Origin: an uncultured Erythrobacter sp.
GTDB lineage: Bacteria; Pseudomonadota; Alphaproteobacteria; Sphingomonadales; Sphingomonadaceae
Direction: 5' to 3'
DNA: 34,446 nt
Assembly (NCBI GenBank): GCA_937899785.1
Contig: CALCCG010000099.1
Location: 1 to 34,446, forward strand
Part shown: positions 32,731 to 34,446 of the stretch, in pieces
Numbering within the stretch: the stretch's first letter is position 1
Layout of the letters: each line of letters starts with the position of its first letter
The notes under the pieces: generated by a model
What the model saw: the letters and a program-made list of their open reading frames with translations, nothing else
What the model was told of the DNA's origin: nothing
Database searches by the model: none
Translations under genes and position numbers: made by a program

Positions 32731-34287
32731 ATGACGCGTTTCGCTTTGTTTCCACCTTTCGAAAAGGGTGTCGTGCTCGCTTTGGCGCTGGCCCCTGTGG
32801 CCGCGTGCGACACCGGGCCCGCTGATCCCTTCGCAGCTGCCCAAGCTGCGATGGCAAGAGGCGAGCCCCGCACAGCGCTCGAACACATCACCGCCGCCAC
32901 AGCTGCGCGCCCGGACGATGTGGGAGTCCAGATGCTTGCGGGCGATATCGCCATGGCCGTTGGCAACGCGGACAGGGCGGTGACCCTGTTTAAGGGCGTG
33001 GTCGATGGACCTGATGGCAGCAGTCTTGCCAAGGCTAAACTCGCCGAGGCAAACCTGATGGCGAACTATTTGGGCGCCGCCGAGCGGAGCGTTGAAGCGC
33101 TCACATATGATGTGCCTCTCGCGTTCACGGCTGCAATAGGTTTTGCGATGGCGCAGGGCGACTACGAAACGGCCTACGCAAAGTTGGACGAAGGCCTCGC
33201 GAAGTTTCCCTCCGATCCGCGCCTTGTCACAATTGACGCGCAGCGTCTGTTCGCTTCGGCCCGGCCGGGTGAAGCGCGCGAGCGGCTTGCACCAATTTTG
33301 TCAGCTCAGCGCGTGGTTGCCCAGGCGCACCGATTGGCTGGTCAAATGGCGCTCGCGCGGCGCGAGTCCGGCGTGGCTGAAGATCACTTCACCGCGCTGC
33401 TTAAAGCGCGTCCCAACGATCAGACGGCGATGCTCGCTCTGGCGGCCATTGCGCGCGATAATGGCGAGGAAGGCGAGGCGGCCAATTGGATCAACAAGGC
33501 CAATGAGGCCGGAGAGCCGCACCCGGTCGGCCTGCTTTTTGCAGCGCAAATGGCGTATGATGCGGGTGAGATCGACCGCGCTTTTGAACTCATTGAGGCA
33601 GTTCCTCCAGCCATCGCAGGCGAACCCAGTTTTGAACGCCTGCGCGGGTTTATTGATGCGGCGCGCGGCCAGTACGGCGCGGCGATCCTTCCCCTGCAAT
33701 CCTACCTTGAACAAGCGAGCGACGATTATCTCGCCCGTCGTGTCCTCGCACAGGCCTACGCTGAGCAGGGTGAGCTGCTCAACGCGTGGCAAACGATCGA
33801 GCCGGTCTTGCGCGACCCGCAGGCCGATGGCGGCGCGCTGACCTTGGCTTTGGCCCTCGCCGAAAAGACCGGGCGAGGCGATCCTGTTGCCATCCGTACT
33901 TTGATCGCAAAGCGCAAAGCGGCTCCTATCCTCGCCGAAGAACTGCGCGCAGCCGGTGTCGCTATCCGCGCTGGCGACTGGGCTAAGGCTGACGCGATCT
34001 ACGGGCCTCTTGTTGATGGTGCTGGCAAGACCAACGCGGTGCTGCTTAACAACGCGGCGGCTGTCAAATCGAAACTTGGCCAACACTCGCGGGCGGTTGC
34101 GTTGGCGCGCCGGGCGCTGGCTGAGGCCCCCCAAAGCCCTCAGATTCTCGACACGCTTGGCTGGGCGCTTTGGCAGGAGGGTAAGAAACCTGCCGAAGCG
34201 CGCGCCTTGCTTACCCGCGCGATCGAAGCGGCTCCGGGAAACCGTGAGATTGCGGAGCACTGGCGCATCGCGCATAAGGACGCTTGA
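32731..34287 (+). CDS. TPR-repeat lipoprotein
   Basis: A 518-residue protein with a lipoprotein signal (VVLALALAPVAAC, Cys26 in the lipobox) followed by a long series of tetratricopeptide-like helix pairs: GEPRTALEHITAATAARPDD, GDYETAYAKLDEGLAKFPSD, GVAEDHFTALLKARPND, GEIDRAFELIEAVPP and GQHSRAVALARRALAEAPQS. TPR lipoproteins act as scaffolds; in exosortase systems the large PrsT-type TPR lipoprotein belongs to the same locus. This one is shorter than typical PrsT (usually about 900 residues), so that identity is only a possibility. ATG 32731 has AGAGG upstream. It is divergent from the PEP-CTERM gene. Confidence 0.8.
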   Translation: MTRFALFPPFEKGVVLALALAPVAACDTGPADPFAAAQAAMARGEPRTALEHITAATAARPDDVGVQMLAGDIAMAVGNADRAVTLFKGVVDGPDGSSLAKAKLAEANLMANYLGAAERSVEALTYDVPLAFTAAIGFAMAQGDYETAYAKLDEGLAKFPSDPRLVTIDAQRLFASARPGEARERLAPILSAQRVVAQAHRLAGQMALARRESGVAEDHFTALLKARPNDQTAMLALAAIARDNGEEGEAANWINKANEAGEPHPVGLLFAAQMAYDAGEIDRAFELIEAVPPAIAGEPSFERLRGFIDAARGQYGAAILPLQSYLEQASDDYLARRVLAQAYAEQGELLNAWQTIEPVLRDPQADGGALTLALALAEKTGRGDPVAIRTLIAKRKAAPILAEELRAAGVAIRAGDWAKADAIYGPLVDGAGKTNAVLLNNAAAVKSKLGQHSRAVALARRALAEAPQSPQILDTLGWALWQEGKKPAEARALLTRAIEAAPGNREIAEHWRIAHKDA

Positions 34288-34368
34288 CCCGCAGCCATAC
34301 GCTTTCTATCGGGGCGCACCAACGCGGCGCAGACCCCCTGCGCCTCAGCGCCCCAAAGGCAATCTCGT

Positions 34369-34444
34369 GGGTCCTTAGCTCAGTTGGTAGAGCAACTGAC
34401 TTTTAATCAGTAGGTCGCTGGTTCGAACCCAGCAGGACTCACCA
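34369..34444 (+). tRNA. tRNA-Lys(UUU)
   Basis: A 76-nt cloverleaf with encoded CCA (34442-34444). The acceptor stem GGGTCCT pairs with AGGACTC with one G:U. The anticodon stem ACTGA/TCAGT encloses the loop CTTTTAA with anticodon TTT (34402-34404), and the T-arm has GGTTCGAACC. These fit tRNA-Lys(UUU). It ends two bases before the window edge. Confidence 0.96.
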
Positions 34445-34446
34445 CC

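Overview
The window looks like a piece of an alphaproteobacterial chromosome, most likely Sphingomonadales and probably Erythrobacteraceae. This is inferred from gene order and protein flavour: an MJ0042 zinc-finger protein divergent from ftsEX, then plsC/tyrC/hisC/metXW, hflKC-degQ, and the DUF1674-rsmB pair. No 16S rRNA or database search backs it. Codon use is GC-rich from about 4.1 kb onward and visibly less so in the first 4 kb.

Layout. (a) 1-4035 is a decayed, accessory-looking stretch. It holds a 46-base C run, an SDR oxidoreductase, a small membrane protein, two outer-membrane protein genes truncated tail-to-tail into each other, and a frameshifted conserved hypothetical gene that runs into the 3' end of tRNA-Leu(GAG) (4036-4122). 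(b) 4237-8513 has a zinc-ribbon/DUF3426-like membrane protein divergent from ftsE-ftsX-ydcF-plsC (cell division and envelope). (c) 8510-12291 is amino acid metabolism: hisC-tyrC on minus, metX-metW on plus. (d) 12295-14370 carries a VOC protein, a small exported protein, a glutathione transferase and msrB. (e) 14507-16717 is a class A penicillin-binding protein split by an in-frame TAA. A perfect 18-bp bidirectional terminator separates it from the convergent hflK-hflC-degQ operon (16793-20521). (f) 20619-28077 has an Mrp ATPase, an exported molybdenum hydroxylase large subunit, ferrochelatase, a cytochrome P450, a 57-aa SDHAF4/DUF1674 gene and an RsmB-type rRNA methyltransferase. (g) 28081-31927 has msrA, two tandem exported methyltransferase-fold proteins, an N-carbamoylputrescine amidase and folK. 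(h) 31961-34287 is a PEP-CTERM protein with a consensus sigma-54 promoter, divergent from a TPR lipoprotein. tRNA-Lys(UUU) closes the window.

Most of the window is housekeeping: division and peptidoglycan, membrane protein quality control, methionine/tyrosine/histidine synthesis, heme, folate, and repair of oxidised methionine. I found no CRISPR array, insertion sequence, phage module or defence system. The less ordinary parts are the sigma-54 promoter/PEP-CTERM unit, the duplicated exported methyltransferases, the strong hairpin abutting the start codon of the zinc-finger gene, the nonsense-split penicillin-binding protein, and the tail-to-tail fusion of two broken outer-membrane protein genes near the tRNA.
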